Shown here: piece after piece, positions 1 to 8,633 of the stretch
How positions within the stretch are numbered: the first letter of the stretch is position 1
How the letters are laid out: every line of letters begins with the position of its first letter
Source of the DNA: Streptomyces justiciae
GTDB lineage: Bacteria; Actinomycetota; Actinomycetes; Streptomycetales; Streptomycetaceae
Direction: 5' to 3'
NCBI RefSeq assembly: GCF_015163075.1
Contig: NZ_JADDXU010000012.1
Span: 62,001-126,000 of the forward strand
Length of the DNA: 64,000 bases
Notes under the pieces: model-generated
Told to the model about the DNA's origin: nothing
The model's input: only the letters and a program-made list of their open reading frames with translations
Databases searched by the model: none
Program-made: the position numbers and the translations under genes

Positions 1-1157
1 ACATCGCCCTCGGCGGTGAAGCCGATGACGGTCATCAGGTGCCCGGAGGTGCCGTACCCCGCCCCGGTGAGCTCCTCCTTCAGGAAGGACTGGGACGTTA
101 TGGCCGGGATGCCGGCCGCGATCAGCGTCTCCAGGTCGGTGAGCGAGCCGAGCCGGGTGACCACGCCCTGGAGCCCGTCGAAGGTGGCCGCGTAGGCCGC
201 GTTGAACGGCCAGTTACCGCAGCCCGCGTACTGGTAGTCGAACGTGTACCGGGCCGCGTGGCACACCTGCGGATCGGCGTACGTCGGGTCGACCCAGGCC
301 AGCTGCTCCGGGGTGAGCCTGCCGCCCCAGTACTCGATGATCATCTGCGAGGAGGTGGGGCTGCACCAGGCCTCGCCGCCGTTGTCGTACTGGGGGTACT
401 GGCCGGCGTGGATCTCCTGCGAGTACCGCGGGACGATCAGCTCCTGGGCGAGCCCCGGCGTGGAGGCCGGGACGGTGAAGCGGTCGGGGATGTCGGAGCC
501 CATCGCGCCGAGCCGCCAGACCGTGGGGGTCTTCTTGGTGCCCGGCTTGCGGTAGAGGGTCAGCCGCAGGCGGTACGAGGTGAGGCGGAGGCCCGTCGCC
601 GGGTCGTCGATCGCGAAGGTGTCCGTCCAGATGCTGCTCTTGTCGTCGGTCTGGTCGTCCACCGAGGTCCGCCGGATGTCCTGGTCCCCGGCCGCCCAGC
701 GGCCCATGACGTACCAGGGGGTGTCCGTGCCGTCGGAGTACGTGCCCTTCAGCTCCACCTGGAGCCAGGTGCCGTCCGGGGTGTGCGCGTTCCAGGACGC
801 GATGGCCTCGGTCGAGGGGACGGCGAGCTTGTGGACGGGGGACGTCCAGCTCGCGTACTCCCAGGCGGCCGTCGTGCCGGCGTGCGGGTCGGTGTAGTCG
901 ACGGTGCCCGCGGCGGTCCCGATGACCAGCCCCGGACGGGCGCCCGCGACGGCACGCGTGCCCTTCGCGAGACCGCCGCGCCAGTCGGCGTACGACGTCC
1001 AGAAACGGTTGTCGACCAGGCGGGCCGGGGCCTGGGCGGGCCTCCCGGCGCCGGGCGCGGCGTCGGCGGCGACGGCCGGGCCCGCGCTGCCCGCGACCGC
1101 GGCGACGACCGCGGCGGTCAGAACGGTTCTCCGGGACGGCTGTTCGGCTCTGCTCAT
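1..1157 (-). CDS. Secreted C39-like cysteine peptidase (3' end cut by window)
   Basis: The protein opens with a Tat-type signal: SRRTVL near residues 8-13 followed by an alanine-rich hydrophobic stretch, so it should be exported folded. The region around residues 30-250 looks like a substrate- or wall-binding portion. The peptidase part follows, with a candidate catalytic Cys at about residue 265 in GGEAWCSPTSSQM and a candidate His at about 373 in GHLMTVIGF. That spacing and context match the peptidase_C39_2 family (papain-like fold). The ATG at 1157 is chosen because the twin-arginine motif follows directly. About 385 codons are visible and the C-terminus lies outside the window. The gene is divergent from the uridine-kinase-like gene across 201 bp. 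The substrate is unknown; a role in wall or peptide processing is inference. Confidence 0.85.
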   Translation of the reverse strand, partial: MSRAEQPSRRTVLTAAVVAAVAGSAGPAVAADAAPGAGRPAQAPARLVDNRFWTSYADWRGGLAKGTRAVAGARPGLVIGTAAGTVDYTDPHAGTTAAWEYASWTSPVHKLAVPSTEAIASWNAHTPDGTWLQVELKGTYSDGTDTPWYVMGRWAAGDQDIRRTSVDDQTDDKSSIWTDTFAIDDPATGLRLTSYRLRLTLYRKPGTKKTPTVWRLGAMGSDIPDRFTVPASTPGLAQELIVPRYSQEIHAGQYPQYDNGGEAWCSPTSSQMIIEYWGGRLTPEQLAWVDPTYADPQVCHAARYTFDYQYAGCGNWPFNAAYAATFDGLQGVVTRLGSLTDLETLIAAGIPAITSQSFLKEELTGAGYGTSGHLMTVIGFTAEGD

Positions 1158-1358
1158 GGGCGGAACGACCCCCAAGTGTGTCCGAGTTCGGGCAGGTCCA
1201 CTGCACGTTTGTGCGCCAACTATGACCACAATCAACAGGCTCCTGCCAGCACTTCGAGCCATGCCACGCCCACGAATATTGGCCTCGACCACTGGCATGA
1301 CCTGCGGCGGCTAAAGTGCACAGCGCTCACCGCCCCCCGACGCCCCAGGAAATCGGCC

Positions 1359-1979
1359 ATGCGCGACCTCGTCTCCCGGCTCCGCCGGCTCCCCCCGTCC
1401 TGCGGGCCGGTCCGGCTGGTCGCCGTCGACGGACATGCCGGCTCCGGGAAGTCCACGTTCGCCGGGCAGTTGGCGGCGGAGCTCGGCGGGGCGCCGGCGT
1501 TGCACCTCGACGACATCGCGAGTCATGAGGAGCTGTTCGACTGGACCGGGCGCCTGCTGGAGCAGGTGATCGAGCCGCTGCGGCGGGGGGAAACCGCGCG
1601 CTACGCCCCCTACGACTGGCACGCGCGGCGCTTCGGACCGGTCCGGGATCTGCCCCCGGCCCCCGTGATCCTCGTCGAAGGCGTCGGTGCGGGACGTCGG
1701 GCACTGCGGCCGCACCTCGCCCAGTTGCTGTGGATGGAGTTGCCCCGTGAGGAGTCCTGGACCCGGGGGCGCTCCCGGGACGGGGCGGAGCAGCGGGAGT
1801 TCTGGGAGGGGTGGGTCCGGGCGGAACGCGCGCACTTCGCGGACGATCCTTCCCGGCCGTTCGCCGATCTTCTGGTGCGGCAGGTGGAGAAGGGGTACGA
1901 GGTGCTCACCGGGCCTGCCGGGACCGTTGGACCGGACCAGGAAATCACTCAGGGTGACGGACCATCCGCAGTGTGCTGA
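1359..1979 (+). CDS. Uridine-kinase-like P-loop ATP-binding protein
   Basis: A 206-residue protein with a Walker A motif GHAGSGKS near residue 28, a LHLDD acidic motif near residue 50 and a VILVEGVGAG strand near residue 107, the layout of the uridine kinase/phosphoribulokinase-like P-loop family. It probably phosphorylates a small metabolite, but uridine itself is not proven; many short actinobacterial members are annotated only by family. The ATG start is supported by AGGA eight bases upstream. A longer upstream open frame exists in the same phase, but it runs antisense to the peptidase gene and has no family match, so it is not included. A likely terminator or small RNA lies just downstream. 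Confidence 0.75.
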   Translation: MRDLVSRLRRLPPSCGPVRLVAVDGHAGSGKSTFAGQLAAELGGAPALHLDDIASHEELFDWTGRLLEQVIEPLRRGETARYAPYDWHARRFGPVRDLPPAPVILVEGVGAGRRALRPHLAQLLWMELPREESWTRGRSRDGAEQREFWEGWVRAERAHFADDPSRPFADLLVRQVEKGYEVLTGPAGTVGPDQEITQGDGPSAVC

Positions 1980-2028
1980 ACTTGTGAAGACCCTTGCGGC
2001 CGAACTTCCCGGAGTGCTTCAACTCGGC

Positions 2029-2057
2029 TTGACCGAGGGGCCGTACAGGACTTACGT
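2029..2057 (+). promoter_or_regulatory. Candidate housekeeping promoter
   Basis: TTGACC (2029-2034), a 17-bp spacer and TTACGT (2052-2057) resemble a -35/-10 pair. Transcription would start near 2064 and meet the hairpin at 2095-2130. The -10 is imperfect, so this is tentative. Confidence 0.35.
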
Positions 2058-2094
2058 TCTCAATGTGCGGCCTTTCGCAGCCGCCCGCAGTCGC

Positions 2095-2130
2095 GAAGCC
2101 CCCGGTTGTTCCCCCGTGATCGGGGGCTTC
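2095..2130 (+). terminator. Rho-independent-type hairpin after the kinase gene
   Basis: GAAGCCCCC (2095-2103) pairs perfectly with GGGGGCTTC (2122-2130) across an 18-nt loop. It could end the kinase transcript, end a roughly 70-nt small RNA started from the promoter at 2029, or act as an attenuator ahead of the AAA ATPase gene. Confidence 0.6.
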
Positions 2131-2411
2131 GTTCTGCCCTCAACTCCCTTTCCGGGCGCTCCGAGGCGCGATCCGCTCACCCTCGGTCACCATGCGGAAT
2201 GCGCCCCATCTGCTCCCACCTCGCCAAACGGCCTGTGCGGCACCCTTCGGCGGGCCGTACCCCCGCAGGTACGATGCCCTCGGTGCGACCTACGGACGGC
2301 AGCTCTGCGCACCGTTGCAACTCCGGTCCGCAGCAAGGCGGTTCGATCAAGGCGGTCGGCGGGCGACGGCTCGGTGACCAACCAACGGGGGCACGGTTTG
2401 TGGGGGACGTG

Positions 2412-4268
2412 ATGGACTTCGGCACGCAGGGCCCGCAGGCCCCGGCCGACCTCGCCTGGCTGCGAGGTGTGGATGCCTACACGATGGGCGCCTATCCGCA
2501 GGCGGAGGAGGAGTTCCGGGCCGCGGTGCGGATGGATCCGGGGATGGCCGACGGCTGGCTCGGGCTGCACGCGCTGCGCATCGACACGACGACCGCGCTG
2601 CTGCGGATGTTCCGGCACCGCGAGCGCTTCGGGGAACAGCGCGCCCGGCACCGCAGGACGCTCAACTCCTGGTACTGGCTGGGCTGGTGGGTGCAGCCGG
2701 TGCTGGAGAGCCCGCGCGACCTGCTGCTCGCGCACGCCTCGCACTGGCTCGACGGACGCCATGTCCCGGAGCTGGACCGGGCGTTGGCGGGCCTGCCGCC
2801 CGTGGACGCCGATCCGCAGGTGCGCTTCCTGCACGCCTGCCGGTCCTATCTGGTCAAGGACTGGGACCAACTCGTCCGGCACACCGACCCGTTGATCGAC
2901 GATCCGCTGCTCGGCATCGAGGCCGGCCTGTTCGGCGGCATGGCCCGGGTGCGGCTGGAGATGTACGGCCAGGCGGAGCCCCTGCTGTCGGCGGCGCTGA
3001 TGCGCTGCCGCAGCGAGCAGCCGCAGCGCAAAGAGCTGCGCTACTGGCTCGCCCGGGCGCACGAGGGCACCGGCCGCTCCGCCGCCGCGCTCCCCCTCTA
3101 CCGTGCCGTGCACCGCGTCGACCCGGCGTTCATGGACACCTCCGCCCGGCTCGCGGCGATCGCCGAGGGCGACGGCTACGACGACGCGGCCGACCTCGCG
3201 GCGATCACGCTGTCCGGCGCGCAGGACGTCCTGGACGGGCCGGACGGCCTCGATCCGCTCTTCGGCGCGGAGGGCCGGGACCTCCGGCTGTCCGAGCCCG
3301 ACCTGCCGACGGGCCCGTTGCCGCAGGTGACCGACCCCACGGTGCGCGAGAAGCTCGCCACCTCCCCGGCCCTGCCCGCCGGCCCCACCGACCCGGTCTT
3401 ACTCGAGGAAGCGCTCAACGAGCTGGAGCGCATGGTGGGCCTGGAGCCCGTGAAGCGGCAGGTCAAGGCGCTGTCGGCACAGTTGAACATGGCGCGGCTG
3501 CGCGCCGGGCAGGGGCTGCCGGTCCAGCCGCCCAAGCGGCACTTCGTCTTCTCCGGCCCCTCGGGCACCGGCAAGACCACCGTCGCCCGGATCCTGGGCC
3601 GCGTCTTCTACGCCCTCGGCCTGCTCGGCGGTGACCATCTGGTCGAGGCCCAACGGGCCGATCTCGTCGGCGAGTATCTCGGACAGACCGCCGTGAAGGC
3701 CAACGAGCTCATCGACTCCGCGATCGGCGGGGTGCTGTTCGTGGACGAGGCGTACTCGCTCTCCAACTCCGGTTACGGCAAGGGCGACGCGTACGGCGAC
3801 GAGGCCCTGCAAGTACTGCTGAAGCGCGCCGAGGACAACCGGGACCACCTGGTGGTGATCCTGGCCGGCTATCCCGAGGGCATGGACCGCCTCCTCGCCG
3901 CCAACCCCGGACTGTCGTCGCGCTTCACGACGCGCGTGGACTTCCCGTCGTACCGCCCCTTGGAGCTGACCTCGATCGGTGAGGTGCTCGCCGCGGAGAA
4001 CGGTGACGTGTGGGACGAGGAGGCGCTGGACGAACTGCGGTCGATCGCCGGGCACGTGGTGGACCAGGGGTGGATCGACGAGCTGGGGAACGGGCGGTTC
4101 CTGCGGACGCTGTACGAGAAGAGCTGCGCGTACCGGGATCTGCGGCTGTCGACGTACCCGGGGATGCTGACGCGGGACGACCTGTCGACGCTGCGGTTGC
4201 CGGATCTGATGCAGGCGTACGGAGAGGTGCTGTCGGGGCGGGGGCCGCAGGACCCGTCGGCGATGTAG
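2412..4268 (+). CDS. EccA/CbxX-type AAA+ ATPase with TPR-like N-terminus
   Basis: A 618-residue protein. Residues about 1-290 are helical and TPR-like (for example WLRGVDAYTMGAYPQAEEEF and LPLYRAVHRVDPAF). Residues about 335-600 form a CbxX/CfqX AAA+ domain with Walker A GPSGTGKTT (Lys388) and Walker B VLFVDEA (Asp445-Glu446). This TPR-plus-AAA layout is that of EccA, the cytosolic ATPase of type VII (ESX) secretion, but no esx, eccB, eccC or eccD genes lie nearby, so it is an orphan here. GTG and ATG are adjacent in frame at 2409/2412; the ATG is used, with GGGGG just upstream. Codon 330 (3399-3401) is TTA, so in Streptomyces translation should need the bldA tRNA and be favoured late in development. 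Confidence 0.85.
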   Translation: MDFGTQGPQAPADLAWLRGVDAYTMGAYPQAEEEFRAAVRMDPGMADGWLGLHALRIDTTTALLRMFRHRERFGEQRARHRRTLNSWYWLGWWVQPVLESPRDLLLAHASHWLDGRHVPELDRALAGLPPVDADPQVRFLHACRSYLVKDWDQLVRHTDPLIDDPLLGIEAGLFGGMARVRLEMYGQAEPLLSAALMRCRSEQPQRKELRYWLARAHEGTGRSAAALPLYRAVHRVDPAFMDTSARLAAIAEGDGYDDAADLAAITLSGAQDVLDGPDGLDPLFGAEGRDLRLSEPDLPTGPLPQVTDPTVREKLATSPALPAGPTDPVLLEEALNELERMVGLEPVKRQVKALSAQLNMARLRAGQGLPVQPPKRHFVFSGPSGTGKTTVARILGRVFYALGLLGGDHLVEAQRADLVGEYLGQTAVKANELIDSAIGGVLFVDEAYSLSNSGYGKGDAYGDEALQVLLKRAEDNRDHLVVILAGYPEGMDRLLAANPGLSSRFTTRVDFPSYRPLELTSIGEVLAAENGDVWDEEALDELRSIAGHVVDQGWIDELGNGRFLRTLYEKSCAYRDLRLSTYPGMLTRDDLSTLRLPDLMQAYGEVLSGRGPQDPSAM

Positions 4269-4372
4269 ATGCCGGGGCGGCGGCCGGGGGTTTCCGCTCA
4301 CCCGCGCTAGCGGGGTGCCGCTGCGCCCACCCGTGCCGCCCCAGCGGCACGACTGCCCGCAGCGGCGGCCGA

Positions 4373-5458
4373 CTATCCGGCGAGCGCCTGCTCCGGCTCC
4401 CCGCTCGCCCGAGGTTCCGTCACCTTCACCTCCGTCGCCTCCCGGTGGGCCGGGTCCGTCACCTCGCCCACCAGGAGTTCGAGCACGTCCTCCAGGGCGA
4501 CGAGCCCCAGCACCTTGCCCGACGCGTCCGCCACCTGGGCCAGATGGGTCGCCGCGCGGCGCATCACCGTCAGGGCGTCGTCCAGCGGCAACTCCGACCT
4601 GAGCGTCGTCATGGAGCGCCAGACGTGCTGCGGCACCGCGCGCTCGGACTCCTCCAGGTCCAGTACGTCCTTCACGTGCAGGTAGCCCATGAAGGCGCCG
4701 TTGTCGGCGGCCACCGGGAAGCGGGAGTAACCGGTGCGCGCGGTCAGCTCGACCACCTGGCCCGGCGTGACCGACGGGCCGACGGTCACCAGGGAGTCGC
4801 GCTGGAGCAGGACGTCGGTGACCGGGCGGGAGCCCAGTTCCAGGGCGTCCTCCAGGCGTTCCTGCTCCTCGGGGTCGAGGAGACCGGCCTGCCCGGAGTC
4901 CTCCACGAGGCGGTTGAGCTGTTCGCTGGTGAAGACCGCCTCGACCTCGTCCTTGGGCTCGACGCGGAAGAGCCGCAGGATCGCCTGGGCGCAGGCGCCG
5001 AGGGCGATCGTGATGGGCTTGCACACCCGGGCGAAGGCGACGAGGCCCGGGCTCAGCCACAGTGCGGCCTTCTCCGGGGCGGCCATCGCCAGGTTCTTCG
5101 GGACCATCTCGCCGATGACGAGGTGGAAGAAGACGACCGCGGCGAGCGCGATCACATAGCCCAGCGGGTGGATCATGCCGTGCGGCAGGTGGATCCACTC
5201 GAAGACCGGCTCCAGCAGATGCGCGACGGTCGGTTCGGCGACCGCGCCCAGCGTCAACGAGCAGACGGTGATGCCGAACTGGGCCGCCGCCATCATCTGG
5301 GGCAGCCGCTCCAGGCCGTACAGCACCTGGCGGGCGCGGGCCGTGCCGAGCGGTTCGATCTGGCTGCGGCGGACGGAGACGAGCGCGAACTCGGCGCCGA
5401 CGAAGAAACCGTTGGCGAGCACGAGCAGCCCGGCGAAGAGGAGTTGGAGCACGCTCAT
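4373..5458 (-). CDS. DUF21/CBS-domain membrane protein (short form)
   Basis: A 361-residue protein. Residues about 1-180 form the DUF21 (CNNM) transmembrane region, including the conserved NGFFVGAEFALVSVRRS start and HLVIGEMVPKN. Residues about 200-330 are a CBS pair (SRFPVAADNGAFMGYLHVKD and LGLVALEDVLELLVGEV). It lacks the C-terminal CorC_HlyC domain found in its upstream neighbour. Family members are linked to Mg2+/Co2+ transport or magnesium homeostasis, although many are annotated as hemolysins. Its start overlaps the stop of the upstream gene by 4 bp, so the two are translationally coupled and may form a heterodimer. Confidence 0.9.
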   Translation of the reverse strand: MSVLQLLFAGLLVLANGFFVGAEFALVSVRRSQIEPLGTARARQVLYGLERLPQMMAAAQFGITVCSLTLGAVAEPTVAHLLEPVFEWIHLPHGMIHPLGYVIALAAVVFFHLVIGEMVPKNLAMAAPEKAALWLSPGLVAFARVCKPITIALGACAQAILRLFRVEPKDEVEAVFTSEQLNRLVEDSGQAGLLDPEEQERLEDALELGSRPVTDVLLQRDSLVTVGPSVTPGQVVELTARTGYSRFPVAADNGAFMGYLHVKDVLDLEESERAVPQHVWRSMTTLRSELPLDDALTVMRRAATHLAQVADASGKVLGLVALEDVLELLVGEVTDPAHREATEVKVTEPRASGEPEQALAG

Positions 5459-6780
5459 CGGGCGGCCTCCACGACGACGCCCGTACGGACCAGGCGGACC
5501 CGTTCGGCGCGGTAGTGGCCGACGCGGCGCACCGACAGCCGCCAGCCGGGCAGTTCGGCCCGGTCCCCGACGGCGGGAATCCGGCCGAGCAGGTCGGCGA
5601 CCAGGCCTGCGACCGTCTCGTACGGTCCCTCGGGCACGTCGAGGCCTATCCGCTGGAGGATGTCGACCCGGCAGCTGCCGTCGGCGTCCCAGGCGGGGCG
5701 GCCGTCCTCGGGCGGGGCGGCGGCGAGTTCGGGCACGTCCTGACCGTCGTGCTCGTCACGGACCTCGCCGACGATCTCCTCGACGATGTCCTCCAGGGTG
5801 ACCACTCCCGCCGTACCGCCGTACTCGTCGACGACGACGGCGATCGGCTGCTCGCTGCGCAGCTGGGCGAGGAGCGGCTGGACCGGGAGGGTCTCCGGGA
5901 CCAGCAGCGCGGGGCGGGCGATCCTGCCCACCGGGGTGCGCAGCCGCTCGTGGGTCGGAACGGCCAGCGCGTCCTTGAGATGGACCATGCCGACGATCTC
6001 GTCGATCTTCTCCCGGTAGACCGGGAAGCGAGACAGACCGGTCGCGCGGGTCAGGTTCACGACGTCCTCTGCGGTCGCCGACGACTGGAGCGAGCTGACC
6101 TTCACGCGCGGGGTCATGACGTGCTGCGCGGTGAGTTCGGCGAGCGACAGGGTCCGCACGAACAGGTCGGCCGTGTCCTGCTCCAGCGCGCCGGCCTGCG
6201 CCGAGTGCCGGGCCAGGGAGACGAGTTCACCGGGGGTGCGGGCGGAGGCCAGCTCCTCGGTGGGCTCGACGCCGAGGGCGCGGACGAGCCGGTTGGCGAC
6301 CGCGTTCAGTGCGGCGATGACCGGGCGGAACAGGCGCGCGAAGGCGTGCTGCGGGCCGGCGACGAAGCGGGCGACCTGCAACGGCTTGGAGACCGCCCAG
6401 TTCTTGGGCACGAGTTCGCCGATCACCATCTGCACGGCGGACGCGAGCAGCATGCCGATGACGACCGCGACACCGGAGACGGCGCCCTCGGGGATGCCGA
6501 TCGCGGTGATCGGGCCGTTCAGCAGCTCCGCGAGCGCCGGTTCGGCGAGCATGCCGACGACGAGGGAGGTGATGGTGATGCCGAGTTGGGTGCCGGAGAG
6601 CTGGAAGGAGAGCTCCTTGAGCGACTCGACGACCGTACGGGCGCGTTTGTCGCCCTCGGCAGCGGCTTTCTCGGCGTCAGGGCGTTCGACCGTGACGAGG
6701 CCGAACTCGGCCGCGACGAAGAAGCCGTTGGCGAGAATCAGCAGGAAGGCGGCTGCGAGGAGCAGCAGGGGGATGGTCAT
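5455..6780 (-). CDS. DUF21/CBS/CorC_HlyC membrane protein (long form)
   Basis: A 441-residue protein with an N-terminal DUF21 membrane domain (residues about 1-195, NGFFVAAEFGLVTVERPDAE and MVIGELVPKN). A CBS pair follows (about 215-340, SRFPVYREKIDEIVGMVHLK and VVVDEYGGTAGVVTLEDI). The last 80 residues are a CorC_HlyC domain (YETVAGLVADLLGRIP). This is the complete domain set of CorB/CNNM-type proteins, proposed to export or sense Mg2+. It is the first gene of a two-gene operon with the shorter paralogue. The ATG at 6780 lies just before the hydrophobic first helix. Confidence 0.9.
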   Translation of the reverse strand: MTIPLLLLAAAFLLILANGFFVAAEFGLVTVERPDAEKAAAEGDKRARTVVESLKELSFQLSGTQLGITITSLVVGMLAEPALAELLNGPITAIGIPEGAVSGVAVVIGMLLASAVQMVIGELVPKNWAVSKPLQVARFVAGPQHAFARLFRPVIAALNAVANRLVRALGVEPTEELASARTPGELVSLARHSAQAGALEQDTADLFVRTLSLAELTAQHVMTPRVKVSSLQSSATAEDVVNLTRATGLSRFPVYREKIDEIVGMVHLKDALAVPTHERLRTPVGRIARPALLVPETLPVQPLLAQLRSEQPIAVVVDEYGGTAGVVTLEDIVEEIVGEVRDEHDGQDVPELAAAPPEDGRPAWDADGSCRVDILQRIGLDVPEGPYETVAGLVADLLGRIPAVGDRAELPGWRLSVRRVGHYRAERVRLVRTGVVVEAAR

Positions 6781-6907
6781 GATGCCGCCGCCTCACCGGT
6801 ATGTCGGGAGGGGGCGGCGCAGGTACTACAGGACGATCCGTCCATCGCTGGAGGGAATCACTCCTCGGGTAGCGGTCGGGCCGCTGAGGGCCGGTCGGGA
6901 CATCAGC

Positions 6908-6936
6908 GGCGGAGGCGCGACGAAAACGCCTCCGCC
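6908..6936 (-). terminator. Strong hairpin ending the rib-his operon
   Basis: GGCGGAGGCG (6908-6917) pairs perfectly over 10 bp with CGCCTCCGCC (6927-6936) around a 9-nt loop. It lies 25 bp beyond the stop of the last operon gene at 6962, the expected place for termination. No T-run follows on the minus strand, as is common in Streptomyces. Confidence 0.65.
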
Positions 6937-6961
6937 AACAGATTAATCAAGACAGGGCCCT

Positions 6962-7405
6962 CTACGGCAGATCCCTTGTGCCGCGGGCCTCGACGAGCGC
7001 CCGCAGGGCACGGGCGTCGGTGATGGCCTGCTGCTTGGCGATGCCGGGCTGGATGCCCAGGGCGGGCAGGCTGGTGCCGTCGCTGAGGTTGAGGAACACC
7101 CACGGGTCGCCGGGGCGGAGGTTCACCTGGATGATCTCGGCCCAGTCCAGGCGGCGCCTGGAGGCGATGTTCACCACGGTGACACCGGAGTCGTCGGCGA
7201 CCACCTTCACGCGGGCGAGCATGGCCAGCACGCCGAAGATGAGGGCCGCGGTGAAGATGAAGCTGAGCCGCTCACCGGGGCCGAGCTTCTCCAGGAGCAG
7301 CGCGATCGCGGTGATCGTGGCGAAGATGGCGACACCGGCGGTGAGCAGGACGGCCCGGGTGCGGCCGGGGCGGAAGGTGACGGGGAGGGCGGGAACGTCG
7401 GACAT
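6962..7405 (-). CDS. Small membrane protein with bacterial PH-like domain
   Basis: A 147-residue protein with two hydrophobic segments (about residues 18-36 and 45-63). A compact domain follows that begins VVADDSGVTVVN and ends with an RLDWAEIIQVNLRPG-type strand, typical of the bacterial PH_6 family. The function is unknown. It is the last gene of the riboflavin-histidine operon, 14 bp after hisG, and so is probably co-transcribed. The start is the ATG just before a short cytoplasmic tail (MSDVPALPV). Confidence 0.75.
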   Translation of the reverse strand: MSDVPALPVTFRPGRTRAVLLTAGVAIFATITAIALLLEKLGPGERLSFIFTAALIFGVLAMLARVKVVADDSGVTVVNIASRRRLDWAEIIQVNLRPGDPWVFLNLSDGTSLPALGIQPGIAKQQAITDARALRALVEARGTRDLP

Positions 7406-7419
7406 GGCGGTGGGGTCCC

Positions 7420-8277
7420 TCAGAGACGGCAGGCGTGGATGGCCGTCGTCAGGATGGCCCGCGCGCCGATGTCGTACAGGTCGTCCATGATCCGCTGCGC
7501 CTCCTTGGCGGGGACCATCGCGCGGACGGCGACCCAGCCCTCGTTGTGCAGCGGGGAGACGGTCGGGGACTCCAGGCCCGGCGTGAGGGCGACGGCCTTC
7601 TCCAGCTGCTCGACGCGGCAGTCGTAGTCCATCATCACGTAGGTCCGGGCGACGAGGACGCCCTGGAGGCGGCGCAGGAACTGCTGCACCTTGGGCTCGT
7701 TCTCCGAGGAGGTGTCCGCGTCCGTGCGGCGGATCACGACCGCCTCGGACTTCATGATCGGCTCGCCGAAGACCTCCAGGCCCGCGTTGCGCAGCGAGGT
7801 GCCGGTCTCGACGACGTCCGCGATGACCTCGGCGACGCCGAGTTCGATGGCGGTCTCGACGGCGCCGTCGAGGTGGACGACGGAGGCGTCGACGCCGTTG
7901 TCGGCGAGGTGGCCCTCGACGATGCCCTCGTAGGAGGTGGCGACCGTCTTGCCCTTGAGGTCCTGGACGCCGGTCGCGGTGCCGGGCTTGGCGGCGAAGC
8001 GGAAGGTGGAGCGGGCGAAGCCGAGCGGGAGGATCTCCTCGGCCTTGGCGCCGGAGTCGATGAGCAGGTCGCGGCCGGTGATGCCGATGTCGAGGCGGCC
8101 GGAGGAGACGTAGATCGCGATGTCGCGGGGGCGGAGGTAGAAGAACTCCACCTCGTTCTCCGGGTCGACGATCCGCAGTTCCTTGGACTCGCGGCGCTGC
8201 TGGTAGCCGGCCTCATGCAGCATCTCCGCCGCAGGGCCTGACAGGGAACCCTTGTTGGGGACGGCGATGCGCAGCAT
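7420..8277 (-). CDS. hisG: ATP phosphoribosyltransferase, long form
   Basis: HisG condenses ATP with PRPP, the first and feedback-inhibited step of histidine synthesis. At 285 residues this is the long form, carrying a C-terminal ACT-like histidine-binding domain (from about residue 205), and needs no HisZ partner. Conserved features include LRIAVPNKGSL at the N-terminus, DIGITGRDLL near residue 65, and the PRPP-binding region EVIADVVETGTSLRNAGL around residues 155-172. The gene follows hisE by 49 bp in the same operon. In this genus the other his genes lie elsewhere, so hisE-hisG are separated from the main his cluster. Confidence 0.97.
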   Translation of the reverse strand: MLRIAVPNKGSLSGPAAEMLHEAGYQQRRESKELRIVDPENEVEFFYLRPRDIAIYVSSGRLDIGITGRDLLIDSGAKAEEILPLGFARSTFRFAAKPGTATGVQDLKGKTVATSYEGIVEGHLADNGVDASVVHLDGAVETAIELGVAEVIADVVETGTSLRNAGLEVFGEPIMKSEAVVIRRTDADTSSENEPKVQQFLRRLQGVLVARTYVMMDYDCRVEQLEKAVALTPGLESPTVSPLHNEGWVAVRAMVPAKEAQRIMDDLYDIGARAILTTAIHACRL

Positions 8278-8326
8278 GAGGTCGGCTTCCTTTGCGTGAT
8301 GGGGTGAATTTACGGAACTGGCTGAT

Positions 8327-8599
8327 TTACAGGTGGGCGTACACGTCGTCCAGCGAGATGCCGCGGGCGACCATCATCACCTGGACGTGGTACAGCAGCT
8401 GCGAGATCTCCTCGGCAGCGGCCTCCTTGCCCTCGTACTCGGCGGCCATCCAGACTTCGGCGGCTTCCTCGACGACCTTCTTGCCGATGGCATGGACGCC
8501 CTTGCCGACCAGTTCCGCGGTGCGGGAGGTGGCGGGGTCGCCGTGTGCGGCCTTGTGCTGGAGCTCGGTGAAGAGCTCCTCGAACGTCTTATTGGACAT
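8327..8599 (-). CDS. hisE: Phosphoribosyl-ATP pyrophosphatase
   Basis: A 90-residue single-domain HisE that hydrolyses phosphoribosyl-ATP to phosphoribosyl-AMP, the second histidine step. The MazG-like all-alpha signature [14 protein letters not shown] is present at about residues 44-57, with [14 protein letters not shown] following. The ATG at 8599 gives [10 protein letters not shown]; an upstream in-frame extension is possible but adds only unconserved residues. It lies 34 bp after ribH and 49 bp before hisG. Confidence 0.95.
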   Translation of the reverse strand: MSNKTFEELFTELQHKAAHGDPATSRTAELVGKGVHAIGKKVVEEAAEVWMAAEYEGKEAAAEEISQLLYHVQVMMVARGISLDDVYAHL

Positions 8600-8633
8600 G
8601 GTGACGCTCAGCCTATGCCACACCCGCCGTCCG

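Larger units (their letters stand above)
1980..2411. other. 432-bp intergenic region with promoter, hairpin and long leader
   Basis: There is no protein-coding gene I can support here. The region holds a candidate promoter (2029-2057), a strong hairpin (2095-2130), and then about 280 bp that would be the leader of the AAA ATPase gene. In that leader I see no known riboswitch and no clear second promoter. Confidence 0.5.

Noticed and set aside
39-1358. N-terminal extension of the uridine-kinase-like gene
   Set aside because: The frame is open far upstream but runs antisense to the C39-like peptidase; a good ribosome binding site and family homology begin at 1359.
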